A stretch of DNA of 54,064 nucleotides, from positions 1 to 54,064 of the forward strand of contig NZ_JAHLPV010000016.1 in assembly GCF_018918095.1 (NCBI RefSeq), in the 5' to 3' direction. Source of the stretch: Acetivibrio sp. MSJd-27. GTDB taxonomy: Bacteria; Bacillota; Clostridia; UMGS1840; HGM11507. Under the pieces are notes generated by a model. That model ran no database searches and was not told the DNA's origin. It was given only the letters and a program-made list of their open reading frames with translations. Shown one piece after another: positions 26,333 to 35,246 of the stretch. Every line of letters begins with the position of its first letter. Within the stretch, counting starts at the first letter, position 1. The position numbers and the translations under genes were made by a program.

Positions 26333-26398
26333 AAGGGTAATAAAATCTTCCAAACAGGCATACATATTACCATCGATGAAAAACTGGAGGTATATGAT

Positions 26399-27550
26399 AT
26401 GGGCTGTTTTGGAAAAAAGATTCTTTTTTTGACAATTGTATTCTGCATGCTGACTCCCTCTCTGGGCTTGGCGAATCAGTCACCGGTATTGGAGGTAACG
26501 GCGCCAAGTGCAGTACTGATGGAAGCTTCTACAGGAAAGCTTCTTTATGAGAAGGAATGCCATGTGGAACGGCCGATTGCCAGCGTTACAAAAATTATGA
26601 CGGTACTTTTGATTATGGAAGCAATCGATAATGGTTCCTTAAAATATGACGATATGGTAACGGCCAGTGAATATGCATCAAAAATGGGAGGTTCCCAAAT
26701 CTATCTGGAGGCCGGAGAAAAGATGAGTGTGGAGAATATGCTCAAGGCAATTCTGGTATCCAGCGCAAATGATGCTTGTGCGGCTATGGCGGAACATCTT
26801 GCCGGAAGTATGGAGACGTTTGTTGCAAATATGAATAAACGTGCAAAGGAATTGGGGATGGAGAACACTAATTTTATTAATACAAATGGTTTGGATGTGG
26901 AAAACCATTATTCCTGTGCCTACGATGTGGCTCTAATGTCCAAAGAACTATTGAAACATCCGGATGTAAAGAAGTACACCACAATTTGGCAGGATAGTCT
27001 TCGCGATGGATCTTTTGTCCTTTCCAACACCAACAAGCTGATTCGGTTTTATGATGGAGCGACCGGTTTAAAGACGGGATATACTACAAATGCGAAGCAT
27101 TGTTTGTCCGCTACAGCAAAAAAAAATGAGATGGAGCTGATCGCTGTTGTTTTGGCAGCTCCCACTTCCAATGACCGGTTCAATGACGCAAAAAAACTGT
27201 TGGATTTCGGGTTCGCAAATTACGAAATAAAGCAGGGAATTGAAAAAGAAGTAGAGGTCGGAGAGATCAAAGTTGAAAACGGAAAGTCAGATATTTTAAA
27301 GTTGGTAACCGGCAGCGGATTTTCCGCTTTGGACGAAAAGACAAATAAAAGTGAAATAAAAAAGAATATCGAAATACCGGATTCTATACTAGCTCCCGTT
27401 GAAAAGGGGCAGGTGATCGGCCAGATGAAGTTTTTAAAAGGGGAAGAGGAACTCGGTTGTATTGATTTGATTGCAGCAAATGAGGTGCCGAAAAAGACTT
27501 ATTTCGATATTTTAAACCGTATGGTTGAAACCTGGTTTTGTATGGTTTGA
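26399..27550 (+). CDS. dacF: D-alanyl-D-alanine carboxypeptidase, DacF type
   Basis: 383 residues. Signal peptide 1-25 ending GLA. Penicillin-binding motifs: SVTK (catalytic Ser near 62), SAN (near 121) and KTG in GLKTGYT (near 225); C-terminal PBP5-like beta domain and an amphipathic end. Low-molecular-weight PBP trimming peptidoglycan stems. In many sporeformers dacF leads into spoIIA-sigF; here a convergent amidase follows instead. GGAGG precedes the ATG. Confidence 0.92.
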   Translation: MGCFGKKILFLTIVFCMLTPSLGLANQSPVLEVTAPSAVLMEASTGKLLYEKECHVERPIASVTKIMTVLLIMEAIDNGSLKYDDMVTASEYASKMGGSQIYLEAGEKMSVENMLKAILVSSANDACAAMAEHLAGSMETFVANMNKRAKELGMENTNFINTNGLDVENHYSCAYDVALMSKELLKHPDVKKYTTIWQDSLRDGSFVLSNTNKLIRFYDGATGLKTGYTTNAKHCLSATAKKNEMELIAVVLAAPTSNDRFNDAKKLLDFGFANYEIKQGIEKEVEVGEIKVENGKSDILKLVTGSGFSALDEKTNKSEIKKNIEIPDSILAPVEKGQVIGQMKFLKGEEELGCIDLIAANEVPKKTYFDILNRMVETWFCMV

Positions 27551-27556
27551 TGCATC

Positions 27557-27602
27557 AGGGGCTTCATTCTGTCATAAAGCAAAATGACAGAGCGAAGCCC
27601 CT
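27557..27602. terminator. Terminator between convergent dacF and the amidase
   Basis: AGGGGCTTC pairs with GAAGCCCCT and inside it TCTGTCAT with ATGACAGA. Long stable stem but poor T-runs; likely bidirectional. Confidence 0.7.
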
Positions 27603-27623
27603 TGCTGAAATTCACAAAGAATA

Positions 27624-28364
27624 TTAAACTATCTTGATAAAACGGCTGCTGGCATATCCTACGACTCCATTATAATCTACAACATACCAATCCTGATATT
27701 TTCCTAAAATAGTGATAGGATTGTTATTGTAAGCTCTGCCAATCACAGGGGAATAGATATTCGGTTTGCTGCGAATATTGAGATATCCGCTTGTGATGGC
27801 AACCATTCCATTTTGCTTTGGCTGCGGCGTAACCAAAGGAATTCCAAAATATTCTGTTAGTGATAAAGCAAGATTTCTAGCAATTGCAGGGATATTATTT
27901 TTAATCCAGTTGGCGTCATTCTCATTGTCGTGATAGGCGAGTTCAATTAAGTTGGCCGGGGCTCTTGTTTTGGAAACTTCCCCGATAGAAGTGGTTGAAA
28001 CCGCGCGTACCAAACCTGGAATCGGATAAATTGTTTTCAAATTACGCACAAAAATAGAAGCTGCGCGCTGTCCTCTGGTGCTGCCGGGATAGTAATAAAC
28101 ATCGGTACCCCGCTTACTGCCGTAACGGCCTTCTGGAGCCGCGTTGGAATGCAGTGCGAGATAAAAATCATAGTTTCCTTCATTGGCCTGGCGGATAGAG
28201 GAAGCTGCTGTCATTTGGGGCGTGTTGCGAGTATATTGTATTCCGCTGGACTGCAGATAGGGAACTAATGCGTCCGCCAGAAGATTCATATAGTATTCTT
28301 CTGTCCCTCCGTTGACATATAAATTATTTTCCTGAGTAGATGGACTTAAGTATATTCTTGGCAT
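27624..28364 (-). CDS. N-acetylmuramoyl-L-alanine amidase (Amidase_3) with SH3b domain
   Basis: 246 residues. Amidase_3 domain 1-175 with GGTEEYYMN (zinc Glu), LALHSNA (zinc His) and LIELAYHDNENDANW (catalytic Glu); SH3b domain about 185-246. The N-terminal IYLSPSTQ replaces the usual DPGHGG, so the first zinc His is missing at its normal place, as I recall for a clostridial subfamily. No signal peptide: released by lysis, holin or sporulation rather than Sec. GGAG precedes the ATG. Confidence 0.85.
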   Translation of the reverse strand: MPRIYLSPSTQENNLYVNGGTEEYYMNLLADALVPYLQSSGIQYTRNTPQMTAASSIRQANEGNYDFYLALHSNAAPEGRYGSKRGTDVYYYPGSTRGQRAASIFVRNLKTIYPIPGLVRAVSTTSIGEVSKTRAPANLIELAYHDNENDANWIKNNIPAIARNLALSLTEYFGIPLVTPQPKQNGMVAITSGYLNIRSKPNIYSPVIGRAYNNNPITILGKYQDWYVVDYNGVVGYASSRFIKIV

Positions 28365-28769
28365 GATTTCACTCCTTTTCTTAATATCATAAAAATAAGA
28401 CTTTTCATGATAACCTCATGGAACAAAACGAAATCAGGGGTTTCTGTGTTCCGAAAAACATTAAATTATAACAAGATGAAACGTTTTTTCTGCACATTGT
28501 GCGCAAAAGGCACGATACAATCGCTTCAACCTCGCTTTGCTGTCTTACGTCTTTGCATGCGGCAAGTACCGCTTCCTTTTTCAGCGTAAGTGCAACCTTC
28601 TGCTGAAGTGCTGCATTTTTAATACCTTAAAGTTCTGTAAGGCTATTATATCATAGTCACAAGCCGCATTGTGGCGAAGTGGCATGATTCAATCGTTCTC
28701 CAAACTTCTTGACATTTTCAATGCCTTAGAAGTTTGTGAGGTTATTATATCATATGAAAAAGAAAGAGT
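28365..28769 (-). repeat. Spacer with tandem, degenerate TATAAT-containing units
   Basis: No accepted gene. Two imperfect copies of about 34 bases (28618-28652 and 28719-28753 on the plus strand; each contains TATTATATCAT) lie 100 bases apart. Read on the minus strand each starts with TATAATA and ends near CGATTG(A/T)ATC. A third TATAAT closes the last unit at 28465. Part of the last unit is open in one minus frame but lacks a start codon. Confidence 0.5.
28465..28510 (-). repeat. Dispersed promoter-like repeat, copy E (upstream of the amidase)
   Basis: Minus strand: CCTTTTGCGCACA... to TCTTGTTATAAT, with a GCACA/TGTGC dyad. Extended -10 TGTTATAAT at 28465-28473, about 100 bases before the amidase ATG. 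Closely similar to copy B over CGTTTCA(A)TCTTGTTATAA. Confidence 0.6.
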
Positions 28770-29645
28770 TCATGTTCTTTGTTTTGGATTGACATGGACC
28801 ATACAATGCTTGACTGCTTCAAAATTTCTTTCAACCGCAGTATGAACATTTTCTGCAATATTGTGCGCTTGTTCCAGTGACAATTGATCGTCAGCACTTA
28901 TTTCAATGTCCACATAAATTCTGGCTCCAAACAGTCTTGTTTTAATTTCATCCACATCATCAACACCGTCTTGATTCAATGCCGTTTCAGAAATTTTTTT
29001 GCAGATTGCCTCATCGCATGCCCGATCGACCATTTTGTCAATTGAATCTTTAAAAATGCGGCCGGCAGCTTTAATAATTAACAGGCAGATCACTGCGGAA
29101 GCAATGGGATCCAGAACAGGAAAACCTATTCTGGCACCGAATATTCCGATAAAACTGCCAATAGATGAAAGAGCGTCGGAACGGTGATGCCAGGCGTCTG
29201 CCATCAATGCACCGGAGCGTATTTTTAAAGCGGCATCCCTTGTATACCAATACATCCATTCTTTTACGGCTATTGAAATAATTGCTGCGATTAGGGCGGG
29301 TAATCCAGGACTGTGCAATTGTCCTGCCATTCCTTGTATGATTTTGCGAAAGGCCTCATATCCGATTCCTGCTCCCACCGCAAACAATGCCGCTGAAAGA
29401 AGAATGGAAGCGACACACTCAAAGCGTTCATGGCCATAAGGATGTTTTTGATCGGAAGGCTTATTTGACATGTGAATTCCAGCCATGACGATAAAAGTGG
29501 TGAATACATCTGAAATGGTGTGAACAGCGTCTGAAATCATAGCGCCTGAGCGACTAATAATTCCGGCTGCAAGCTTTAAAATGGATAAAATCATATTAAC
29601 GACAATGCTGATAACGGATACATGAATTGCCAAATTTTTTTTCAT
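28770..29645 (-). CDS. Cation diffusion facilitator family transporter
   Basis: 291 residues from the ATG at 29643-29645, five bases after AGGAGGGAG (an upstream in-frame GTG overlaps that site). Six membrane segments. Metal site residues: DAVHTISDVF (TM2) and DAWHHRSDAL (TM5); HPYGHERFE in the loop. The C-terminal cytoplasmic domain includes DVDEIKTRLFGARIYVDIEI. Exports Zn2+, Mn2+ or Fe2+ against protons; the ion is not evident. Confidence 0.92.
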   Translation of the reverse strand: MKKNLAIHVSVISIVVNMILSILKLAAGIISRSGAMISDAVHTISDVFTTFIVMAGIHMSNKPSDQKHPYGHERFECVASILLSAALFAVGAGIGYEAFRKIIQGMAGQLHSPGLPALIAAIISIAVKEWMYWYTRDAALKIRSGALMADAWHHRSDALSSIGSFIGIFGARIGFPVLDPIASAVICLLIIKAAGRIFKDSIDKMVDRACDEAICKKISETALNQDGVDDVDEIKTRLFGARIYVDIEISADDQLSLEQAHNIAENVHTAVERNFEAVKHCMVHVNPKQRT

Positions 29646-30054
29646 AAACTCCCTCCTGCACACTTTTTATAACCCTGCTGAAAGTCTCGCCTTTTGCAGG
29701 GGTGAACGCTTTTAAGGCATCTTTTGCTGCACAAAAACAATTTCGTCTTGTTATAATATAGAAAATTATCTGGATTTGTGTATCTTTTTGCTCAGTTAAA
29801 TGAAATATTTAAAGAAAATAAATGCTTGACTGCGAAATTTACCACGAATAATAAACTTTTTTTGTTTAAAGAGCGGGATAAAAAAGAGATTGCCGGACAA
29901 AATAGGTATAAAGCACTCTTCCTTTTCATAGAATGGATTATGTTATATGTGCATGTTACGGGTTCGTACAGAAGTGCAATTTAATTTTCTGCAAAACACG
30001 CAATTCTTGGGTTGTTTTGTGTACAATCTGATTTACGAAGAGAAGGGGATTCAA
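29646..30054. other. 409-base divergent spacer between the transporter and spoIIP
   Basis: Contains a CCCTGC/GCAGGG dyad (29673-29701), repeat copy A (29721-29757) and A/T-rich sequence. A 68-codon frame from GTG 29778 lies downstream of copy A; its peptide has no recognisable feature. No clear sigma-E promoter for spoIIP identified. Confidence 0.35.
29721..29757 (+). repeat. Dispersed promoter-like repeat, copy A
   Basis: CTTTTGCTGCACAAAAAC, then TTTCGTC and the extended -10 TTGTTATAAT (TATAAT 29752-29757). Its upstream part (TTTTGCAGGGGTGAACGCTT) also resembles the region before copy B. Confidence 0.55.
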
Positions 30055-31242
30055 TTGAGAAGAACGAAAGCATATGTTGTCATCAATGCCAGAAAAACCG
30101 CAAAAGCGGGATTGATCGCCGCTGTCATCATCGGCCTTCTTTGGATGATGATGTCAAAGCCGTTTGCGGATTTGACTTGGACATCCGTGAAGAAAGCTAC
30201 TTTGGAAAAAGATAAATATGAAGAAATATCACCATTATTTGCAGTAAAAAATTCGGCGGAGGGGGAAAACGCAGAGGATACCCCTTTTCGCTGGCTTAAT
30301 ATTCTAATAAATAAAAGAGTTGAAAAACCTGCAAGCCTGCTTGCAAGTGAAATATTTGCAGTAAGCGGTATCAAGCCAGCGCTTGCTGCAGCACACCAAT
30401 ATGTGAATGAAGGAAACTTTTACTTTGAACCTCCGAAAAAAAATGAAAAGCGTGAGGTTGATGTTCCAAATAAAAAAGAACCTGGACCAGCAGTGGAAAC
30501 AACAATCGCCTCCATAAAAAATACAGATGAACTGTCCAAAAAGGGAATTACAATCAAAAATAATACAACTTATAATATTGATTACAATAAATTGTTTAGC
30601 GAACCGCTGAAACTCACAAAACCGAAAAATGGTGAACCTCAAGTTCTCATTGTACATACCCATGGTACGGAAAGTTACAATCCCGATACCAGAAGTGAGG
30701 ATATCTCCAATAATATGATAAGAGTAGGGGATGAGATGGAAAAGGTGTTTAAAGAAAATGGCATCAATGTGATTCACTCCCAGATTATGCACGACATTCC
30801 CCAGTATAATAATTCATACCGCAAAGCGCTTAATACGATTGAGGCCACATTAAAAGAGCATCCGTCCATTCAAGTTGTGCTGGATATTCACAGGGATGCA
30901 ATGACAAATAAGAATGATGAAAAGTTTAAAGTCGTGGCCAATATAAACGGTGAAAAAGTAGCGCAGGTAATGATTGTTGTGGGGACAAATCAGATGGGAC
31001 TTCCAAATGATCATTGGCAGGAGAATCTAAAATTTGCAATGAAATGTCAGGAATCCATCAATCAATCTTATCCAGGGTTAACCAGGCCAATTGATTTAAG
31101 GCAGGAACGGTTTAATATGCATGCGACTTTGGGGTCACTTATTATTGAAGTGGGAACCCATGGAAATACACTTGAGGAGGCTGTAAAGTCGGGGGCATAC
31201 ACGGCGGAGGCTATCAGCAAGGTGCTTAATGGGGTAAAATAA
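30055..31242 (+). CDS. spoIIP: Stage II sporulation protein P
   Basis: 395 residues from TTG 30055, six bases after AAGGGG; ATGs further upstream lack sites and would precede the membrane segment with unrelated sequence. One N-terminal membrane helix (about 18-33). The C-terminal amidase/endopeptidase domain has VLIVHTHGTESYNP, DIHRDAM and LIIEVGTHGN. It cuts peptidoglycan during engulfment with SpoIID and SpoIIM. It is unlinked to gpr here. Confidence 0.93.
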   Translation: MRRTKAYVVINARKTAKAGLIAAVIIGLLWMMMSKPFADLTWTSVKKATLEKDKYEEISPLFAVKNSAEGENAEDTPFRWLNILINKRVEKPASLLASEIFAVSGIKPALAAAHQYVNEGNFYFEPPKKNEKREVDVPNKKEPGPAVETTIASIKNTDELSKKGITIKNNTTYNIDYNKLFSEPLKLTKPKNGEPQVLIVHTHGTESYNPDTRSEDISNNMIRVGDEMEKVFKENGINVIHSQIMHDIPQYNNSYRKALNTIEATLKEHPSIQVVLDIHRDAMTNKNDEKFKVVANINGEKVAQVMIVVGTNQMGLPNDHWQENLKFAMKCQESINQSYPGLTRPIDLRQERFNMHATLGSLIIEVGTHGNTLEEAVKSGAYTAEAISKVLNGVK

Positions 31243-31291
31243 AAAGTTTTTCGGTTCGAAAAACGCAGCCGCGCTCCGCACGCTGTTTTTT
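31243..31291 (+). terminator. Two hairpins and T-run after spoIIP
   Basis: GTTTTTCG/CGAAAAAC around GTT directly after the stop, then a GC-rich AGC-GCG / CGC-GCT hairpin followed by six T. Confidence 0.65.
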
Positions 31292-31300
31292 GAAACATGC

Positions 31301-31338
31301 AATTGCGCACGATTCCGCGCAATTTCCTATGTTATAAA
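31301..31338 (+). repeat. Dispersed promoter-like repeat, copy F (divergent member)
   Basis: AATTGCGC/GCGCAATT dyad followed by TCCTATGTTATAAA (TATAAA 31333-31338). Aligns with copy A over CAATTTC...TGTTATAA. Lies about 220 bases before tyrS. Confidence 0.4.
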
Positions 31339-31498
31339 AAAGCTTTTCTTTCAGAAAACACATTGTACACTATTTTTTGAAATAAGCAGATAACAAAAAG
31401 ATGTTTTCCATATCTTACAGGTGCCGGTAAACACTTCCCCTTTTCAGAGAATACGAAGTCTTCCTTTGAACCCTTTTCATCTGGATCGTGCAAAATAC

Positions 31499-31527
31499 TT
31501 GAAAACATTGGTTGAAGATGTTAGAAT
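31499..31527 (+). promoter_or_regulatory. Promoter of tyrS
   Basis: TTGAAA (31499-31504), 17-base spacer, TAGAAT (31522-31527). The leader is only about 27 bases, so no T-box can fit downstream of it. Nothing else recognised between 31339 and 31498. Confidence 0.75.
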
Positions 31528-31560
31528 AGTAAAAGCGAATCAATTTGAGGAGGATAAATA

Positions 31561-32781
31561 ATGAGTGTTTTCGATGAACTGAAGGCGAGAGGGCTGATCG
31601 CCCAGATGACCCATGAGGATGAGATCAGAGAACTTTTGGAAAAAGAAAAGGTAACTTTTTATATAGGTTTTGACCCGACGGCAGACAGCCTTCACATAGG
31701 ACATTTTTTGCAGATGGTCGTTATGGCTCATATGCAGAGAGCTGGTCACCGCCCCATTGCCATTATCGGAGGCGGGACTGCCATGGTGGGTGATCCTTCC
31801 GGAAGGACGGATATGCGTCAGATGATGACGCCGGAAACGATTCAGCACAATGCAGACTGCTTTAAATCACAGCTTTCTAAATTGGTGGACTTTTCTGACG
31901 GAAAAGCCCTGATGGTTAACAATGCAGATTGGCTGATGGATTTAAACTATATCGAATTTTTGAGAGAGATTGGAGTCCATTTTTCCGTCAACCGCATGCT
32001 GACTGCAGAATGCTTTAAAACCAGATTGGAAAAAGGGCTGTCTTTCATTGAATTTAATTACATGCTTATGCAGAGTTATGACTTTTTGAAATTATACCGT
32101 GAGTATGGCTGCAAGCTGGAATTAGGAGGAGATGACCAGTGGTCCAATATTCTGGGAGGAATTGAACTGGTTCGCCGCTGTGAATCTGCTCAGGCATATG
32201 GGATGACCTTTACACTGCTGACCACTTCCGAAGGCAAGAAAATGGGGAAAACACAGAAGGGAGCCTTGTGGCTTGATCCGGAAAAAACATCTCCCTATGA
32301 ATTTTATCAGTATTTCCGGAATGTGGATGACAAGGATGTTATCAATTGTATGAAGTTAATCACTTTTATGCCGCTGGATGAGATTGCGGCTTATGAAAAA
32401 CTGGAAGGCAGCGCGATTAATGAAGCAAAAAAACGTCTGGCTTTTGAAGTGACAAAAATGGTACACGGCGAAGAGGAAGCGAAAAAAGCACAGAATGCAG
32501 CACTCGCTCTGTTTGCAAAGGGAGCGGCGGCGGAAGTACCTTCTGTGCATGTCACAAAAGATGATATCAAGGATGGCATTGGAATCGTTGATTTGCTTGT
32601 TTTGTCGAAATTGACGCCTTCCAAGAGTGAAGCGCGAAGAGTGGTTCAGCAGGGAGGCGCTTCGGTAAATGAGAAAAAGATTACCGACTTGAAAGCAGTA
32701 ATTCAACCAAGTGAGTTTAAAGACGGCAGTATCCTGATTAAAAAGGGAAAAAAATCATTCGTAAAAATGATAATTGATTAA
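31561..32781 (+). CDS. tyrS: Tyrosyl-tRNA synthetase
   Basis: 406 residues. Class I motifs: HIGH as LHIGHFLQM (about 47-55) and KMSKS as KMGKTQKG (about 227-234); Tyr-binding [13 protein letters not shown]-terminal S4 RNA-binding domain ([17 protein letters not shown]). GAGGAGG precedes the ATG. Confidence 0.97.
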   Translation: MSVFDELKARGLIAQMTHEDEIRELLEKEKVTFYIGFDPTADSLHIGHFLQMVVMAHMQRAGHRPIAIIGGGTAMVGDPSGRTDMRQMMTPETIQHNADCFKSQLSKLVDFSDGKALMVNNADWLMDLNYIEFLREIGVHFSVNRMLTAECFKTRLEKGLSFIEFNYMLMQSYDFLKLYREYGCKLELGGDDQWSNILGGIELVRRCESAQAYGMTFTLLTTSEGKKMGKTQKGALWLDPEKTSPYEFYQYFRNVDDKDVINCMKLITFMPLDEIAAYEKLEGSAINEAKKRLAFEVTKMVHGEEEAKKAQNAALALFAKGAAAEVPSVHVTKDDIKDGIGIVDLLVLSKLTPSKSEARRVVQQGGASVNEKKITDLKAVIQPSEFKDGSILIKKGKKSFVKMIID

Positions 32782-32818
32782 GCATTGGAACAATATTTTG
32801 ATGCTTTAAGTGAAAAAG

Positions 32819-32855
32819 TCTCCTTTTTGCTGATACAGCCGAAAGGAGATTTTTT
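32819..32855 (+). terminator. tyrS terminator whose right arm is the yitT ribosome site
   Basis: TCTCCTTT (32819-32826) pairs with AAAGGAGA (32842-32849), inner GCTG/CAGC stem, then six T that touch the yitT ATG at 32856. GGAG lies seven bases before that ATG. Confidence 0.9.
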
Positions 32856-33749
32856 ATGAATGTACAAAAGAAAGTCAAAAGTATTTTAATCGATACGCTC
32901 CTGCTTACCGCTGGCAGTTTTATTTTTGCAGTTTCCGTCAATACGTTTACTGCACCTAATAATATTGCGCCGGGAGGTATGACGGGTATTGCAACCATGA
33001 TAAATTATTTGACCCAAGCTCCCATTGGTCTTATGATTTTCCTGCTGAACGTTCCGATCTTGCTTTGGGGATTCTTTGCCGTTGGCTTTCGGTTTATTGC
33101 AAAAACAGTGGGAGCTATCATTCTGTCCTCCTTTATTATTGATTTTACTGCAGGGATTCTTCCTGTTTATCATGGAGATAAAATCCTTACAGCTATTTAC
33201 GGGGGTGTGTTGGCCGGAGTGGGATTGTCGATGTTTTTTATCCGGGGTGCAACCACAGGGGGAACAGATTTGGCCGCAAGTTTGCTGAAACGGCATTTAC
33301 CGCATCTTTCTCTCGGAAAGCTTATCCTGATTATCGATTTTGTTATTGTGCTTCTTTCCGCATTGGTTTATCGAAACTTTGAAAGTCCGCTGTATGCCAT
33401 CATTGTTATATTTTTGACATCTAAGGTAATAGATGCGATTCTCTATGGAGTGGATGACGGAAATGGCAGAATGATGTTTATTATTTCACCGAAAAATAAA
33501 GAAATTTCCCAGAGGATTATGTCCGAAATCGGGCGCGGTGTTACCGCTTTAAAATCAGTGGGATGCTACAGTGAACAGGAGGGCTTTGTTTTACTCTGTG
33601 CAGTATGGCGGCAGGAAATTTACAGAACCTACGCGGTGATTCATGAAATCGATCCGGATGCTTTTATTATTGTGGGAGAAGCGGGGGAAATCAGTGGCGA
33701 GGGATTCCAGAAGCTTCAAATTGCAGAGCCAGCTAAGAAAAAGAAATAA
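32856..33749 (+). CDS. YitT family membrane protein
   Basis: 297 residues. Five membrane segments (DUF161) with GGMTGIATMINYLT and FIRGATTGGTDLAASLL, then a cytoplasmic DUF2179 domain (about 215-290; GRGVTALKSVGCYSEQ). Function unknown in the family. Its ribosome site is embedded in the tyrS terminator. Confidence 0.9.
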   Translation: MNVQKKVKSILIDTLLLTAGSFIFAVSVNTFTAPNNIAPGGMTGIATMINYLTQAPIGLMIFLLNVPILLWGFFAVGFRFIAKTVGAIILSSFIIDFTAGILPVYHGDKILTAIYGGVLAGVGLSMFFIRGATTGGTDLAASLLKRHLPHLSLGKLILIIDFVIVLLSALVYRNFESPLYAIIVIFLTSKVIDAILYGVDDGNGRMMFIISPKNKEISQRIMSEIGRGVTALKSVGCYSEQEGFVLLCAVWRQEIYRTYAVIHEIDPDAFIIVGEAGEISGEGFQKLQIAEPAKKKK

Positions 33750-33755
33750 GGAGAG

Positions 33756-33789
33756 GGATTCTGTTCCGTTGTGAATGGAATCTTTTTTT
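33756..33789 (+). terminator. Terminator after yitT
   Basis: GATTC (33757-33761) with GAATC (33778-33782), followed by seven T. The spacer to ilvE (33790-34156) also holds a C7T4 run at 33864 and a GCAAA/TTTGC hairpin near 34033-34063. Confidence 0.7.
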
Positions 33790-34089
33790 GTTTCTCATGC
33801 CAAAAAAAGCTCTTAGCTTTCCAAGAAGGGCGGTAAATGAAAAAATGCAATGATATTCATAGGCCCCCCCTTTTCTTTTTAGCAGGAAAACTGACAAAAA
33901 AATGCACAAAATCAGAGTTATTTACCCGTAATTATTGATTTTTCTTGAAAAATGTTGCATAATAAAAAAAGATTATTATAACTTCGCAAAATCTGCCTCT
34001 TCCTTTCTATAAGTTGTCGAGTACGACTTTTGAGGCAAACGGCGGATTCATATTTGCCGCTTTGCGAGGCTGAAATGCTTGCATGGCGC

Positions 34090-34127
34090 CTTTTTGCAGG
34101 CAAAAAGCGTTTCAATCTTGTTATAAA
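34090..34127 (+). repeat. Dispersed promoter-like repeat, copy B = probable ilvE promoter
   Basis: CTTTTTGC-AG-GCAAAAAG dyad, 14 bases, then extended -10 TTGTTATAAA (TATAAA 34122-34127). Transcript start would be about 23 bases before the ilvE ATG. Confidence 0.6.
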
Positions 34128-34156
34128 TAAATGATATATTGAGAGGAGTTTTCAAA

Positions 34157-35224
34157 ATGGAAAACATCAAAAAGGTATTGACCAAAAATCCGAAAGTGAA
34201 ACCGGATCAGAAACATCTGGGTTTTGGCGATTACTTTACGGATCACATGTTTATCATGGACTATACGGAAGGGAAAGGCTGGCATGATCCCAGAATCGTC
34301 CCTTATGCACCGCTTTCCATTGATCCTGCGGCTATGGTTCTTCACTATGGTCAGGCAATTTTCGAGGGAATGAAAGCGTACCATACGGAAGATGGAAGAG
34401 TCTTATTGTTCCGCCCCAGAAAAAATATGGAACGGGTGAATATTTCAAATGATAGGCTTTGTATCCCGCAAATTGATGTAGATTACTGTGTAGAGTGCAT
34501 CAAAGAATTGATCAAAGTGGAAAAAGACTGGATTCCGACAGAACCGGGAACTTCTTTATATATCAGACCTTTCATCATTGCAACCGATCCTCATTTGGGG
34601 GTAAGGCCTGCCAATACATATCAATTCATTGTAATTCTCTCACCGGTCGGAGCATATTATAAAGAGGGAATCAATCCGGTTAAAATCTATGTGGAGCCTT
34701 TCTATGTAAGGGCGGTAAAAGGGGGAATAGGCTTTGCAAAGACACCCGGAAACTATGCGGCTTCCCTGAAAGCACAGGTAGAGGCAAAAGAAAAAGGCTA
34801 TACGCAGGTTCTCTGGCTCGATGGTGTGGAGAAAAAATATATTGAAGAAGTCGGCACGATGAACGTATTTTTTGTGATTGGTGACGAAGTTCTGACGCCT
34901 TCCTTGGAAGGAAGCATACTTGCCGGTATCACCAGAATGTCCACCATAGAATTGTTAAAGTCTCTTGGCTTAAAAGTGACAGAGCGCAGAATAACCATTC
35001 AGGAAATTATTGACGCAAACAAAAACGGTACGCTAAAAGAAGCTTTTGGCACAGGTACTGCAGCTGTTATTTCTCCGATTGGAGAATTATATATGGACGG
35101 AACGGTGATTCCTATCAATGAAGGAAAAATCGGCCCTCTGTCCAAAAAAATCTATGATACGATCACAGGGATTCAATCCGGTAAGATCGAAGATACGTTC
35201 CACTGGACAACATTAGTAGAATAA
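34157..35224 (+). CDS. ilvE: Branched-chain amino acid aminotransferase
   Basis: 355 residues, the long fold-type IV class. HYGQAIFEGMKAY near 60, FAKTPGNYAASLKAQ carrying the PLP lysine near 197, EEVGTMNVFF near 236, GTGTAAVISP near 310. Last step of Leu/Ile/Val synthesis, or first of their breakdown. ATG 34157 follows GAGAGGAG; an upstream in-frame start overlaps that site. Confidence 0.95.
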   Translation: MENIKKVLTKNPKVKPDQKHLGFGDYFTDHMFIMDYTEGKGWHDPRIVPYAPLSIDPAAMVLHYGQAIFEGMKAYHTEDGRVLLFRPRKNMERVNISNDRLCIPQIDVDYCVECIKELIKVEKDWIPTEPGTSLYIRPFIIATDPHLGVRPANTYQFIVILSPVGAYYKEGINPVKIYVEPFYVRAVKGGIGFAKTPGNYAASLKAQVEAKEKGYTQVLWLDGVEKKYIEEVGTMNVFFVIGDEVLTPSLEGSILAGITRMSTIELLKSLGLKVTERRITIQEIIDANKNGTLKEAFGTGTAAVISPIGELYMDGTVIPINEGKIGPLSKKIYDTITGIQSGKIEDTFHWTTLVE

Positions 35225-35246
35225 AAAAGAAAAAGGGAGGGATAAG

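Noticed and set aside
28365-28570. Minus-strand frame of about 70 codons upstream of the amidase
   Set aside because: Open and protein-like in part, but no usable start codon, it runs through the repeat and promoter TATAAT, and it matches nothing I recognise.
29778-29984. 68-codon frame from GTG between repeat copy A and spoIIP
   Set aside because: Weak ribosome site, A/T-driven composition, no recognisable feature; it could be a leader peptide but I cannot support it.
31339-31560. T-box leader for tyrS
   Set aside because: No T-box core (GGTGG-ACCGCG type) is present and the promoter at 31499-31527 is too close to the start codon.
33861-33874. C7T4 run as a phase-variable tract
   Set aside because: It lies in a spacer after the yitT terminator and is not inside or directly before any gene.
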